Shown: positions 40,524-49,223 of the stretch, in pieces
Position numbering within the stretch: the first letter of the stretch is position 1
Layout of the letters: each line of letters begins with the position of its first letter
Source of the DNA: an uncultured Dorea sp.
Lineage (GTDB): Bacteria; Bacillota; Clostridia; Lachnospirales; Lachnospiraceae
Reading direction: 5' to 3'
Length of the DNA: 51,921 nucleotides
NCBI GenBank assembly: GCA_910589275.1
Contig: CAJUTH010000025.1
Span: 1 to 51,921 of the forward strand
Notes under the pieces: model-generated
The model's database searches: none
What the model saw: the letters and a program-made list of their open reading frames with translations, nothing else
What the model was told of the DNA's origin: nothing
Translations under genes and position numbers: made by a program

Positions 40524-41384
40524 TTATTCCTTTACGCCCGACTGCATGAAGGTTCCGATAATCTTCCTCTGTGCAAAAATATACAGTACCATCGGAACCA
40601 TCGTGGCAATTGTTGCAAGCGCCATAGAAGACCCCCACGCGCTGCCCGACTCCGAATCCATAAAGGTCTGCAGAGCAAGCGTGATCGTATATAATTCTTC
40701 TCTCTTTAATATCAGCATCGGCCAGACAAATTCATTCCACGAATTGATAAAGAAGAAAATAATCATTGCAATAACCGCCGGCTTTACCAGAGGCAGTACG
40801 ATTCTTCTCAAAATTGTAAAGTGCCCCACGTTATCCAGTCTCGCCGCCTCGATAAGCGGCTTCGGTATAGAACGCATAGACTGCCGGATGCGATAGATTC
40901 CCATAGCGTCCGCAAGCTGCGGAAGCGCCACGCCCAACAGCGTATTGTTCAGCCCCATCTGGCTCAAAGTAAGATAATTCGGTATCATAATGACCGAAAA
41001 GGGAATGAACATGGAAACCGTAAACAGCCCGAAAATAATTTCCGGATGCTTCAGGTTCATAAAGCACAGGCAGTAGGACGCAAGGACGCTGGTAATAATC
41101 TTGCTCACCGTAACAATCAGCGCTATCGTCAGGGAATTTCTCAGAAGCCTGAGCACATTGTTCGACGCAAACACTGACGTATAGTTTGCCGTTGTCGGAT
41201 TTGCCGTAAATACGTTGAGACCCGACGCAAAGATATCAGAAAGTGTTTTAAATGAAGTCCCAATCATATATATAATTGGATACATCATAATGATAAGCGA
41301 TACAATCAGTATAATCTGATATTTCCATTCCCCTTTGCTCCGGATCTGTATACTCTGCTTTTCTTTCTCTTTTCTAATTCTCAT
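40524..41384 (-). CDS. CUT1 ABC transporter permease, MalG/UgpE type
   Basis: A 286-residue, six-helix permease. The EAA loop that docks on the ATPase reads EAARLDNVGHFTILRRIVLP. The basic cytoplasmic start (MRIRKEKEKQSIQIRSKGEW) precedes helix 1. It overlaps the upstream permease gene by 11 bases and is followed 20 bases later by the ATPase gene, so the three are one translational block. Confidence 0.95.
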   Translation of the reverse strand: MRIRKEKEKQSIQIRSKGEWKYQIILIVSLIIMMYPIIYMIGTSFKTLSDIFASGLNVFTANPTTANYTSVFASNNVLRLLRNSLTIALIVTVSKIITSVLASYCLCFMNLKHPEIIFGLFTVSMFIPFSVIMIPNYLTLSQMGLNNTLLGVALPQLADAMGIYRIRQSMRSIPKPLIEAARLDNVGHFTILRRIVLPLVKPAVIAMIIFFFINSWNEFVWPMLILKREELYTITLALQTFMDSESGSAWGSSMALATIATMVPMVLYIFAQRKIIGTFMQSGVKE

Positions 41385-42303
41385 AATGCACCCTCTTATT
41401 CAATCTATTCTGCAGCAGCAGTACCAGCAGGAATATAATCAGCGATATAATGGCAACTGCCGCCGCGCGTCCTGTCTGGAAAAACTGGAAACTATACTGG
41501 TAAATCAGATATACCAGATTCGTACTCGCCATATTCGGCCCGCCCTTTGTGATCATCTGTATCGGGGTAAATACATACTGAAGCCCCATTACAAATGTAA
41601 TAATAAATACATACAATGCGGTAGGCGATGTAAGCGGAAATACAATCCGCCAGAATATTTTCCAGTTTGACGCTTTTTCCAGTTTCGCAGCTTCAATCAG
41701 TTCAATCGGAACCTCTACGATCGCGCCTAAAAATACAATCAGATTATATCCAAAACTCCTCCAGCCTGTGGCAATCGACAGCGCCACGATAACATACCCC
41801 GACGTGGTAAACCAGTGGGGCGATTCATGCCCAAACAGCTCATAAATCTCGGCAACCGGTCCCGAAACAGAATTAAACAGCCACATGAACACAATCGCCG
41901 CCACCGCCAGAGACAGAAGGCTCGGAAAAAACATAAGCGCCCGGTACAGTTTCGCGCCTCTTGTAATCAGCTTTCCCATCACATAAGAATAAAAATACGG
42001 CGCCACAAAACAAAACACCATCATAAGCAGCACATAAAGTCCCGTATTCCCCAGAGCCTTTAAGAACCCCGGATCACTAAATACATTTTTGTAGTTATCA
42101 AATCCCACAAACTTTTTCGTCGGCGACACCATATTCCATTCCATCGTGCTCAAATACATGTTATATACAATGGGCCAAACCATAAACACACAAAATATCG
42201 TGATAGAAGGCAGTAAATACACGAATTTTTCAAGCTTCCGGTGTTTTTTCCAAAAGCCCGGAGTTTTACCAAAAACCGGTTTCACCCTTCCTTTGCCCTT
42301 CAC
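41374..42303 (-). CDS. CUT1 ABC transporter permease, MalF/UgpA type
   Basis: A permease of about 309 residues with six membrane helices and the EAA motif IEAAKLEKASNWKIFWRIVF. I start at a GTG at 42303, seven bases after AAGGAGGG; the ATG eight codons earlier lies in front of that ribosome site. Sequence features (TMEWNMVSPTKKFVGFDNY after helix 1) are those of sugar or glycerol-phosphate importers. First of the transporter block after the MgtC gene. Confidence 0.94.
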   Translation of the reverse strand: MKGKGRVKPVFGKTPGFWKKHRKLEKFVYLLPSITIFCVFMVWPIVYNMYLSTMEWNMVSPTKKFVGFDNYKNVFSDPGFLKALGNTGLYVLLMMVFCFVAPYFYSYVMGKLITRGAKLYRALMFFPSLLSLAVAAIVFMWLFNSVSGPVAEIYELFGHESPHWFTTSGYVIVALSIATGWRSFGYNLIVFLGAIVEVPIELIEAAKLEKASNWKIFWRIVFPLTSPTALYVFIITFVMGLQYVFTPIQMITKGGPNMASTNLVYLIYQYSFQFFQTGRAAAVAIISLIIFLLVLLLQNRLNKRVHYEN

Positions 42304-42346
42304 AGCACATCCCTCCTTACAAATCATATCCGTATCAAATCTTAGC

Positions 42347-43036
42347 TTATAATTCTTTAAACATAATTACGTGAATCTTCTGAGTTAAGCCATTCAGTAT
42401 CGCTGCCGAATCAAAGTTGCGGCCTACCTTTAAGGAAAGCCGAACATAAAGCTGTCCTTTCGCAGCATTTTTTGTTTCGTCGTCAATACTGACATTTACC
42501 ACATGTCCGCCGCATATCCTCACCGTATCCAGAAGGCACGGAATATCCTCAGATCTCTCAATTTCTACTGCCAGCTCCATCCCTACAAGTGTGGAGGTAT
42601 GCCCCTCCAGCTTATGCAGCGCCGACATCACGCTCAGCATAACAAGCGTCACCAAAAGCCCGCCTTCAAAATATCCCCCTCCGTAAGTGAGGCCTACGCA
42701 GGCTGTCGTCCACAGACCCGCCGCCGTTGTAAGCCCCGTCACACGTTTTCCTGTGACAAGTATTGTTCCCGCGCCAAGAAAACCTATACCGTTGATTACC
42801 TGCGCTCCCAGACGCGCCGGATCCGAAGCCGGATTCACATAAACCACAAGATACTGGTCAAGAATCATCACAACACAAGCTCCCAGAGCAACCAGTATAT
42901 GAGTTCTGAGGCCCGCCGCACGTCCCACACGTCCCCGCTCATAACCGATCAATCCGGCAGACACGCAGGAGAGCAGAACCCGCAGCCCGACCGATACAAA
43001 AGAAAACTCACGTATTCTATCAAATATTGCAAGAAT
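42347..43036 (-). CDS. MgtC/SapB-family membrane protein, probable ATT start
   Basis: Membrane protein of the MgtC/SapB family: LIGYERGRVGRAAGLRTHIL, INGIGFLGAGTILV, VTGLTTAAGLWTTA and a soluble C-terminal domain. The first in-frame GTG (42964) would cut off the first family helix, which is encoded upstream in frame (SVGLRVLLSCVSAGLIG). No ATG, GTG or TTG lies there, but an ATT at 43036 stands eight bases after GGAGGG, giving about 229 residues. MgtC proteins affect membrane potential or phosphate/magnesium physiology. Its place between a solute-binding protein and its permeases is odd. Confidence 0.8.
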   Translation of the reverse strand: MLAIFDRIREFSFVSVGLRVLLSCVSAGLIGYERGRVGRAAGLRTHILVALGACVVMILDQYLVVYVNPASDPARLGAQVINGIGFLGAGTILVTGKRVTGLTTAAGLWTTACVGLTYGGGYFEGGLLVTLVMLSVMSALHKLEGHTSTLVGMELAVEIERSEDIPCLLDTVRICGGHVVNVSIDDETKNAAKGQLYVRLSLKVGRNFDSAAILNGLTQKIHVIMFKEL

Positions 43037-43077
43037 AGCCCCAGCCCTCCTTTTTTTGGCAAACTAGTGTACTGACA

Positions 43078-43114
43078 GCGGGACATCTGCCCATCTATGA
43101 TGCAGACGCCCCGC
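43078..43114 (-). terminator. Hairpin after the solute-binding protein gene
   Basis: GCGGGACATCTGC (43078-43090) pairs with GCAGACGCCCCGC (43102-43114), mismatches mainly G-U type. No T-tract follows. Such hairpins often protect the binding-protein message and lower expression of downstream genes. Confidence 0.6.
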
Positions 43115-43129
43115 CTGTGATTTCAGCTA

Positions 43130-44449
43130 TTACAGCATACCGTTTATCTTATCCTGCGTTTCTTTGATGGTCGTATCCGGATCCGCGCCGGAAATGATCG
43201 CATCGCGCATATCCACCAGTACCTGATCCACATTCATGCCGTTTGCGCCCGGCCAGCTCGGCCATGACCTTGCGTCCGTCCACGTCTCAAGAGAGGCGTT
43301 CATCAGTTCGTTTTCTGCCAGAAATGCTTTCATCTCTTCCGAATCCGCGGCACTCTTTGTAACCGGCAGATATCCTGTCCCCTCTACCCACTTCGCCATG
43401 CTGTCTGGCTCGTACAAGAATTTCATAAACTCCCAGCATGCCTTGATTTCTTTTTCTTCCTCCGCGAAGCAGCAGAGCATATTTCCTCCAACGCATACAC
43501 TGTAATCTTCCTCGGAACCGGTTCTCGGGAACGGGGCTGTCCTCAGATCAAAGTTGCAGCTTTCCTTCATATATGCAAGCTTGCCGATCGTTACAATCTG
43601 GGTTGCAACCTCTCCCGCTGCAAATGCGCCAAGAGCTTCCTCAGAGCCAATTTCCACACAGGCGCCGCTCTGGAATCCAGCCTGCCATTTTTTAAACAGC
43701 TCTACCGTTTCCGGCGTATAGAACGTTGCCGTCGCATTACCGTCTTTATCCAACTCATACATCTCGGCTCCCACGCCCTGAATCATCGGGCTCATCGTAT
43801 AAGTGTTTGCGATAATCTCGTAATAAAGACCCTCTTTTCCGGTTTTATTCTTTATGGTCTGGCCCGCTTCAAGCCACTCGTCAAAGGTCTCCGGCGGATT
43901 GTCCGGATCAAGATCTGCATCACGGAAAATATCCGCATTGTAAAATACAACCGGCGTAGACGCCGCATAAGGCAGCCCCAGCACCTCTCCGTTTACCGCC
44001 GTGCCCAGTTCGATAATGTTAGGCTCCAGCATCTCTTCCAGATATCCTTCGTCCTCCGGCACATATTCCTCGATAATCCTCTTCGGTCCTACATACTGCG
44101 GAAAATTCTCGGCAAAATAATTCAAATAATTCCATCCAACCTGAACCACGCCCGGATATTCTCCTATCGCAAGCTCTGCCTGAAGGTTCTGCGCAACTCC
44201 CGCATATGCATTTGCGTTAAATTTGCCCACAACCGTAATCCCTTTCTCGTTTGTCTCATTAAATTCTTTGATCAGTTCTTCTACCGCCGGGCCTCCCTGG
44301 GTCTCCGAATTAATATGCCAGTATTCGATGGTAACCCCCTCTAAACTCTCTTCCCCCTCGCTTCCGCCGTCTGTATCCGCTTCCTTACTGCAGGCAGCAA
44401 GCGACAATAACATTACAAGCGCCAAAACCATACTTATCATCTTTTTCAT
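43130..44449 (-). CDS. Extracellular solute-binding lipoprotein of the sugar ABC transporter
   Basis: A 439-residue lipoprotein. The signal sequence MKKMISMVLALVMLLS ends in the lipobox LAAC, then an acidic linker and a family-1 binding domain (VTIEYWHINSETQGGPAVEEL; GEVLGLPYAASTPVVFYNADIF). Length and motifs are those of sugar or glycerol-3-phosphate (UgpB-like) binding proteins. First gene of the operon, with its own promoter at 44699-44727. Ligand not predictable. Confidence 0.95.
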   Translation of the reverse strand: MKKMISMVLALVMLLSLAACSKEADTDGGSEGEESLEGVTIEYWHINSETQGGPAVEELIKEFNETNEKGITVVGKFNANAYAGVAQNLQAELAIGEYPGVVQVGWNYLNYFAENFPQYVGPKRIIEEYVPEDEGYLEEMLEPNIIELGTAVNGEVLGLPYAASTPVVFYNADIFRDADLDPDNPPETFDEWLEAGQTIKNKTGKEGLYYEIIANTYTMSPMIQGVGAEMYELDKDGNATATFYTPETVELFKKWQAGFQSGACVEIGSEEALGAFAAGEVATQIVTIGKLAYMKESCNFDLRTAPFPRTGSEEDYSVCVGGNMLCCFAEEEKEIKACWEFMKFLYEPDSMAKWVEGTGYLPVTKSAADSEEMKAFLAENELMNASLETWTDARSWPSWPGANGMNVDQVLVDMRDAIISGADPDTTIKETQDKINGML

Positions 44450-44654
44450 AATGTGTACCTTTTCTCCTTTCTCATCCGGCCTTTCGCCGCCGGAAACTAT
44501 TCATCCTTTTACTGAGTCTTTCCCTAAATTGTCCTTTCGAACAGTCAAAGCACAACAAAATATTCTCTTCTTCTCACCTCTTTCTTTTCAATAAACAGCT
44601 CGTCAATACCAATACCATCCTTCTTTCACCGTGTCGTATATTCGATCCCAGCGA

Positions 44655-44671
44655 ATTATTAATATTATTGA
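44655..44671. promoter_or_regulatory. Candidate operator A for the LacI regulator
   Basis: ATTATTAATATTATTGA, 15 of 17 bases like the reverse complement of site B at 44893-44909. It lies some 28 bases past the -10 of the transporter promoter, where a bound repressor would block elongation. Confidence 0.45.
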
Positions 44672-44698
44672 TATTTTGATTTCCTTTTCTTGATTACA

Positions 44699-44727
44699 AT
44701 ACTATCTTTTTTGTTGATATTTGTCAA
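44699..44727 (-). promoter_or_regulatory. Sigma-A promoter of the ABC transporter operon
   Basis: TTGACA (44727 to 44722), a 17-base spacer and TAGTAT (44704 to 44699) on the minus strand. The leader to the start codon is about 240 bases long; apart from operator A and a small CCGGC/GCCGG hairpin near 44486, I see nothing in it. Confidence 0.7.
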
Positions 44728-44892
44728 GTATTATTACTAATTTTTAGTTTTTTTGTATATAATTCATTAATCAAACCATTCAATATAATAATTATTACTA
44801 TTATACATTCATATTTCATTGTAACAAATTAATTATTTGCAACTTTCTGTGAATTTATCTACTATTTACACTCATTAAATCAGTAATATTTT

Positions 44893-44909
44893 TCAATAAT
44901 ATTATTAAT
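44893..44909. promoter_or_regulatory. Candidate operator B for the LacI regulator
   Basis: TCAATAATATTATTAAT, inverted relative to site A, 17 bases upstream of the lacI -35. The rest of the 44728-44925 stretch is very AT-rich with no other clear signal. Confidence 0.45.
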
Positions 44910-44925
44910 ATTTTTCTTTGAATAC

Positions 44926-44954
44926 TTGTAACGAAAACACATTCGTGTTATAGT
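44926..44954 (+). promoter_or_regulatory. Promoter of the second LacI-family gene
   Basis: TTGTAA (44926-44931), a 17-base spacer and TATAGT (44949-44954), followed by a small palindrome (ATAGTAAACTAT). Confidence 0.6.
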
Positions 44955-44990
44955 ATAGTAAACTATCAACAACGAGGAGCACCTTCTATT

Positions 44991-46058
44991 ATGAATAAAA
45001 AGAAAGTCACTATGACAGATATTGCCGCACGGACGGGATTATCCCAATCTACCATTTCCATGATTCTGAATAAAAAAAGCTCGGCACGATTTTCTGAGCA
45101 AACCATTCAGACCGTCTATGAAGCCTGCAGAGAACTCGGCTACAAACACCCGAATTTCTCTTCCAGCGATTCCAAATTCATTATGATAATGAGCGAGAAT
45201 CTCACCATCCCATATTATTCGCAAATGGCGCAGCAAATAGACTATATCGCAAGCATAAACGGATACCGCACAATTGTATGCAATACAAACCGCAACAAAG
45301 ACCTAGAGCTTTCCTATCTGCAGTTTGCACTGCAGATGCATGTCTCCGGTATTATTTACCTAACCTACCCAAACCATCCGGAAAAAGTAAATGAAGTATC
45401 GAAAAAAATCCCGATCGTCGCAATATGCGACGAGGTAGAGAACCTATCTGTTGACATTATAGAAATAGATAATATGCAGTCTTCTGCATTACTCATTGAT
45501 CATCTGGTGGGACTCGGACATAAAAAAATCATGCTGTTTACCGCCTCTCCCGACACAAATCTGGGAAGACACACCCGCGTCAAAGGACTAAAGTACCAGA
45601 TGGCCCAGTATGGACTAGAGGACTCTCTCTTCATCCGCTCTAAAAATGTAAACTGGCAGAGTGAATTATCCGGGGAAGTAAACGACTATACGATTGGATA
45701 TGAATTTATACAGGATCCGGCTATATTTAACATGGGAGTAACTGCCTTTATCGGTATGACGGACGTAATGGCAAGAGGGATTGCCGACGCCCTGTTAGAA
45801 CAGGGATACAAGATTCCGGAAGACTATTCCGTATGCGGATACGATAACCTGATATACTCAAAGCTGCTGCCTCTCTCCCTCACAACGATTGAATTATTTC
45901 TCGACCAGAGAGCCAAGTCTGCTTTTGATTTGTTACTGCGAAACATCGATATACTAAACGATAAGCCGGATACCCTTTTCCAGAATGCACGGATCAAGAT
46001 CGAACACCCTTCCATCCTGATCGAGCGCAATTCTACGGGCCCCGCCAAAGAAAAATAG
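44991..46058 (+). CDS. LacI-family transcriptional regulator of the ABC operon
   Basis: A 355-residue repressor. The HTH reads MTDIAARTGLSQSTISMILN (about residues 7-26). The effector-binding domain has VSGIIYLTYP, HLVGLGHKKIMLFTA and the terminal DYSVCGYDNL and LPLSLTTIE blocks. Divergent from the transporter operon and sharing a 540-base control region with two matching AT-rich operator-like sites, so it very probably controls that operon and itself. It is a paralogue of the LacI protein at 8595-9677, with the same short linker and lack of extra domains. Confidence 0.95.
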   Translation: MNKKKVTMTDIAARTGLSQSTISMILNKKSSARFSEQTIQTVYEACRELGYKHPNFSSSDSKFIMIMSENLTIPYYSQMAQQIDYIASINGYRTIVCNTNRNKDLELSYLQFALQMHVSGIIYLTYPNHPEKVNEVSKKIPIVAICDEVENLSVDIIEIDNMQSSALLIDHLVGLGHKKIMLFTASPDTNLGRHTRVKGLKYQMAQYGLEDSLFIRSKNVNWQSELSGEVNDYTIGYEFIQDPAIFNMGVTAFIGMTDVMARGIADALLEQGYKIPEDYSVCGYDNLIYSKLLPLSLTTIELFLDQRAKSAFDLLLRNIDILNDKPDTLFQNARIKIEHPSILIERNSTGPAKEK

Positions 46059-46081
46059 TTCCGCATAAGCGGAACTATTTT
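46052..46081. terminator. Bidirectional terminator overlapping the lacI stop
   Basis: AAAATAGTTCCGC (46052-46064) and GCGGAACTATTTT (46069-46081) are perfect reverse complements with a 4-base loop. The stop codon lies in the left arm. Usable from both sides. Confidence 0.8.
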
Positions 46082-46130
46082 ACTGCTATTAATTTAATAA
46101 AAATATACCGGACCAGCCTGCACGGGACGC

Positions 46131-46379
46131 CTATTCTGCCGCTGCTCCTGCCAAATCAGACTGAAAATCTGTAATCGCCGTATAATCAACCTGCGCCGTC
46201 TGCTTTGGCCTGCTGGTATCATATACATTATACGCAGAATAGCCAAGCCAACCTATGAGTGCAAGTCCTAAAACTCCGACAACACATCTTCGAAACAGTT
46301 GCTTTACTTTCTCTTTCTTCATATTCTGTTTGCGGTTTGCCTTTTCCTGTTTATATCTGTCAACTTTTTCCTGACTCAT
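46131..46379 (-). CDS. Small single-helix membrane protein of unknown function
   Basis: An 82-residue protein: a basic, Lys/Gln-rich cytoplasmic start (MSQEKVDRYKQEKANRKQNM), one membrane helix (about 32-52, VVGVLGLALIGWLGYSAY), and a short outside tail ending FQSDLAGAAAE. I choose the ATG at 46379, with GGAG nine bases upstream, over two upstream ATGs. It stands alone between the lacI gene and a DegV gene. Not recognised. Confidence 0.7.
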   Translation of the reverse strand: MSQEKVDRYKQEKANRKQNMKKEKVKQLFRRCVVGVLGLALIGWLGYSAYNVYDTSRPKQTAQVDYTAITDFQSDLAGAAAE

Positions 46380-46467
46380 ATCTCCTGACTCCTTTTCCAT
46401 ATCAAATGCTGCTTTTCGTATCTGACAGCACATCTATCATATCACATTTTTAAACAGGAAACAACTT

Positions 46468-47307
46468 CTAAATCACCACAATTACTCCGCCATCCGACGC
46501 ATACATGCTGCTGATACCCGCCGTATCCAGCACGATAACATCCTTGGGATTCATACGCTCCAGCATCATCTTCTTTAAATCCTGCGCTCTTGAAGGACAG
46601 TTGCAATGACTGATAGCCAGAATCTTCTCTTCTGCCTGTACCGTTTTTGCCGCCACTTCATCCGCAAGCTTTATAAGCGCCTTCTTCATGCCTCTCGCCT
46701 GCCCAAGCTGGCAGATCGTCCCCTCCGGGGTCGCGCCCATCACCGGCTTAATATTGAGCGCTGTCGCCACAACGGCCTTCAGGCCGGTCAGCCTTCCGTT
46801 CTTGCGGAGCGTTTCCAATGTCTCCAGCAGAAAAAAAGTATTCTGTCCTTCAATGTAAGCTTCTACTGTTTTCACAATCTGCTGAAATTCCATCCCCTGT
46901 TCTTCACACTCGGCAATCTTCATCGAAATCAGCGTCTCGCCAATGGATGCGGAACGGGAATTGAATACATAGATATCCTTCTCCCCATACTCCTCATGAT
47001 ACAAATTCTTGCCAAGTACAGCGCTGTTGTAAGAACCGCTGAGCTCTGCCGATAATGTAACGGCATATACATGTTCCTCCGCACAGTGATACGCTTCCCT
47101 GTATGTTTCCGGCGACGGACAAGATGACTTCGGTCCATTCGGACTTGCTGCCACCTTCTCTAAAAATTCCTTCTGGTCAAATGTCTCGTCGTCTATAATA
47201 TGATAATCATCCACATCAATCGCTAGAGACGCTGTTACAAAATGTCCGGATGCTTTCATCTCCTGAGATAATTCTCCACAACTATCAACAACAATCCTAT
47301 AACTCAT
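46468..47307 (-). CDS. DegV-family fatty-acid-binding protein
   Basis: A 279-residue DegV-fold protein. DegV/FakB-type proteins bind a fatty acid and present it to the FakA kinase. It begins YRIVVDSCGEL, with the family SSCPSPETY lipid-site loop, then TLSAELSGSYNSA, FNSRSASIGE, LRKNGRLTG, and the C-terminal ISHCNCPSRA. Complete. No fakA is nearby, so it may serve a kinase encoded elsewhere. Confidence 0.93.
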   Translation of the reverse strand: MSYRIVVDSCGELSQEMKASGHFVTASLAIDVDDYHIIDDETFDQKEFLEKVAASPNGPKSSCPSPETYREAYHCAEEHVYAVTLSAELSGSYNSAVLGKNLYHEEYGEKDIYVFNSRSASIGETLISMKIAECEEQGMEFQQIVKTVEAYIEGQNTFFLLETLETLRKNGRLTGLKAVVATALNIKPVMGATPEGTICQLGQARGMKKALIKLADEVAAKTVQAEEKILAISHCNCPSRAQDLKKMMLERMNPKDVIVLDTAGISSMYASDGGVIVVI

Positions 47308-47435
47308 ATCAAACCCTCCCGCAGATGCTACAGTAAGTTATCTGCTTCTATCACATGTAGTTTTTAAAACCACTTAAATAATAGCATATACTAACCACTC
47401 TTGGCAAGAGCATACACGGGCAATTATAAGATTAT

Positions 47436-48638
47436 CTATTCTTCAAACCGAATTTTACTGGATATTCCCAGCGCAATCCCCATTTCTGCCATCAAAAATA
47501 GGATAGAAGTTCCTCCATAACTAATAAAAGGAAGCGTAATACCTGTAGTCGGAATCAAATTTATCACAACCGCCACATTCAGAATTACCTGAATAGCTAT
47601 ATGGGCAAAAATACCTGTTGCAATCAGCGCTCCATACATGTCCGGCGCATTCTGGGCAATGAACATCAAACGATATAATAGCAGGCCGAATAGAATCAAC
47701 ACAATAATCGCGCCAAACACGCCAAGTTCCTCACAGATAATAGAAAGAATCATATCGTTTTGAACCTCTGGAATAATCATCTTCTGGGCGCTGTTGCCAA
47801 GCCCCTTTCCAAAGAAGCCGCCGGACCCCACCGCATAGAGTCCCTGCATAACTTGGTATCCCCAGTTCGACGCATACCGCTCCGGCTCCAGCCATACAAG
47901 CACACGACGCAGACGGAAATTCCCGCTCATCTCAGGATTTTGAACCGCAACCTTTAATATTGCCACTACCACCAGAAGAAATAGAAAACCTGCAGCCACT
48001 ATCACAATAAAAGGAGCTGTCTTTGGATGAACCACAAACACCATAAAACATGAAATACCCATTACAATGATTGCCGTGCTCAGATTCTCTGTCATAATAT
48101 AAACACAGACTGCCGAAAATCCTCCCCATATCAATATATGTATAATTCCCTGCAAAGAGTGTACTTCCTTCCCCAGCTTACAAAGCAGGAGAGGAATAAA
48201 CAAAATAATTGCGATTTTCGCCACCTCCGAGGGCTGAAACTGCTGGTCAAACGGAAGTTTAATCCAGCGTCTTGCTCCATTTACCTTCTGCCCCAAAGGC
48301 GTCATAACCAGCGCCATCAAAAAAATCGACAGCCCGTACACCTTCTTAGCATAAATTGCATATATATGATAGTCAATTTTAGAAATGATATAAATGCCGC
48401 CAAACCCTGCCGTACAAAAAAACGCCTGCCGCTTAAAATAATGCATTCCATCCTCATATACCCGCAAAGCGCTGTAAGAACTGGTGCTGTACAGCATAAC
48501 CAGTCCAAAACACACTAAAAATATAATCACAGCAAGCAGGCTGTAATCAAAATACTTCACTTTGCGCTTCTGTCTTGCCCCGGCTCTCACTCTCTCCCTC
48601 TCATAGTGCGTCCGCGGCATCTGTCTGATATTACCCAT
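47436..48638 (-). CDS. SEDS-family glycan polymerase (FtsW/RodA/SpoVE)
   Basis: A protein of about 399 residues, the second SEDS polymerase of the window. Signatures are LVMLYSTSSYSALRVY, GARRWIKLPFDQQFQPSEVAKIAI, AVGSGGFFGKGLGNSAQKM, and GITLPFISYGGTSILF. The basic start (PRTHYERERVRAGARQKRK) is cytoplasmic. I prefer the ATG at 48638, ten bases after GGGGGAG; an upstream start adds 16 residues. Outside the division cluster and next to the spore-coat operon, so a sporulation role (SpoVE-like) is possible, but RodA cannot be ruled out. Confidence 0.9.
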   Translation of the reverse strand: MGNIRQMPRTHYERERVRAGARQKRKVKYFDYSLLAVIIFLVCFGLVMLYSTSSYSALRVYEDGMHYFKRQAFFCTAGFGGIYIISKIDYHIYAIYAKKVYGLSIFLMALVMTPLGQKVNGARRWIKLPFDQQFQPSEVAKIAIILFIPLLLCKLGKEVHSLQGIIHILIWGGFSAVCVYIMTENLSTAIIVMGISCFMVFVVHPKTAPFIVIVAAGFLFLLVVVAILKVAVQNPEMSGNFRLRRVLVWLEPERYASNWGYQVMQGLYAVGSGGFFGKGLGNSAQKMIIPEVQNDMILSIICEELGVFGAIIVLILFGLLLYRLMFIAQNAPDMYGALIATGIFAHIAIQVILNVAVVINLIPTTGITLPFISYGGTSILFLMAEMGIALGISSKIRFEE

Positions 48639-48810
48639 TATTATTACACTCCCCCATAAACATTGTCCGCCACCAGCCATAAACATACAAAATCTTTACC
48701 TGCCTGCGCGGACAGCAAGCTTCAGTTCCTCTTATTATATCTGGGAAAAGACCTAAATACAACCGGGCGATGCAAAAAAATCAAATCTTGCACCTTTTAT
48801 TTACATTTTC

Positions 48811-48818
48811 CATACTAT
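48811..48818 (+). promoter_or_regulatory. Sigma-E-like -10 element before cotJA
   Basis: CATACTAT matches the sigma-E -10 consensus (CATACANT) at all but one position, 33 bases before the cotJA start. The -35 region (around 48785-48797) is not a clear match. cotJ is sigma-E dependent in Bacillus, and sigE is in this window. Confidence 0.4.
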
Positions 48819-48851
48819 GTATTGTAAATGTTTTGAAAGGAGTACTTGAAT

Positions 48852-49223
48852 ATGCCGAATTACCGCTATAATATGCCGGATTATGAGCGAAGAAATACCT
48901 GCGGGAACCATACGCAGGCAGTCTCGTACAGACAGCATCCCCAAGGATGTAATTCAGCCAGAGAATCCTATATAGCTGCGCCAAGTCCTTGTGAACCCGT
49001 TAGAAATTCATGTGAAATTCCTCGCAGGGAATGCCACGAAGAAGGAGAAATGTCTTGCGCAGTGAGCGAAAACTACGACGCTCTAGCCGGAATGCCGATT
49101 GCAATGGCCTATGTCCCATGGCAGATGTGGCGTGGAATTTACGACGTTGAAAAAGCATTCTGCCGAGGCACAATATTTGAAGAATTAGATAAACCTTTCC
49201 GGGGAATAGGAGGTGTCCGCTAA
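48852..49223 (+). CDS. cotJA: Spore coat-associated protein CotJA
   Basis: A 123-residue protein whose C-terminal half is CotJA: LAGMPIAMAYVPWQMWRGIY, then KAFCRGTIFEELDKPFRG. The N-terminal half (about 70 residues) is a Cys-, Arg- and Tyr-rich extension (NYRYNMPDYERRNTCGN) longer than the Bacillus protein, which suggests cross-linking in the coat. The ATG at 48852 is nine bases from AAAGGAG. First gene of the cotJ operon, overlapping cotJB by one base. Confidence 0.92.
   Translation: MPNYRYNMPDYERRNTCGNHTQAVSYRQHPQGCNSARESYIAAPSPCEPVRNSCEIPRRECHEEGEMSCAVSENYDALAGMPIAMAYVPWQMWRGIYDVEKAFCRGTIFEELDKPFRGIGGVR

Noticed and set aside
44728..44925. Very AT-rich stretch considered as a replication origin
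   Set aside because: No DnaA-box cluster, no dnaA or partition genes nearby; it is the control region between divergent genes.
48846..48851. TTG two codons upstream as the cotJA start
   Set aside because: Only three bases from the ribosome site; the ATG at 48852 has normal spacing.
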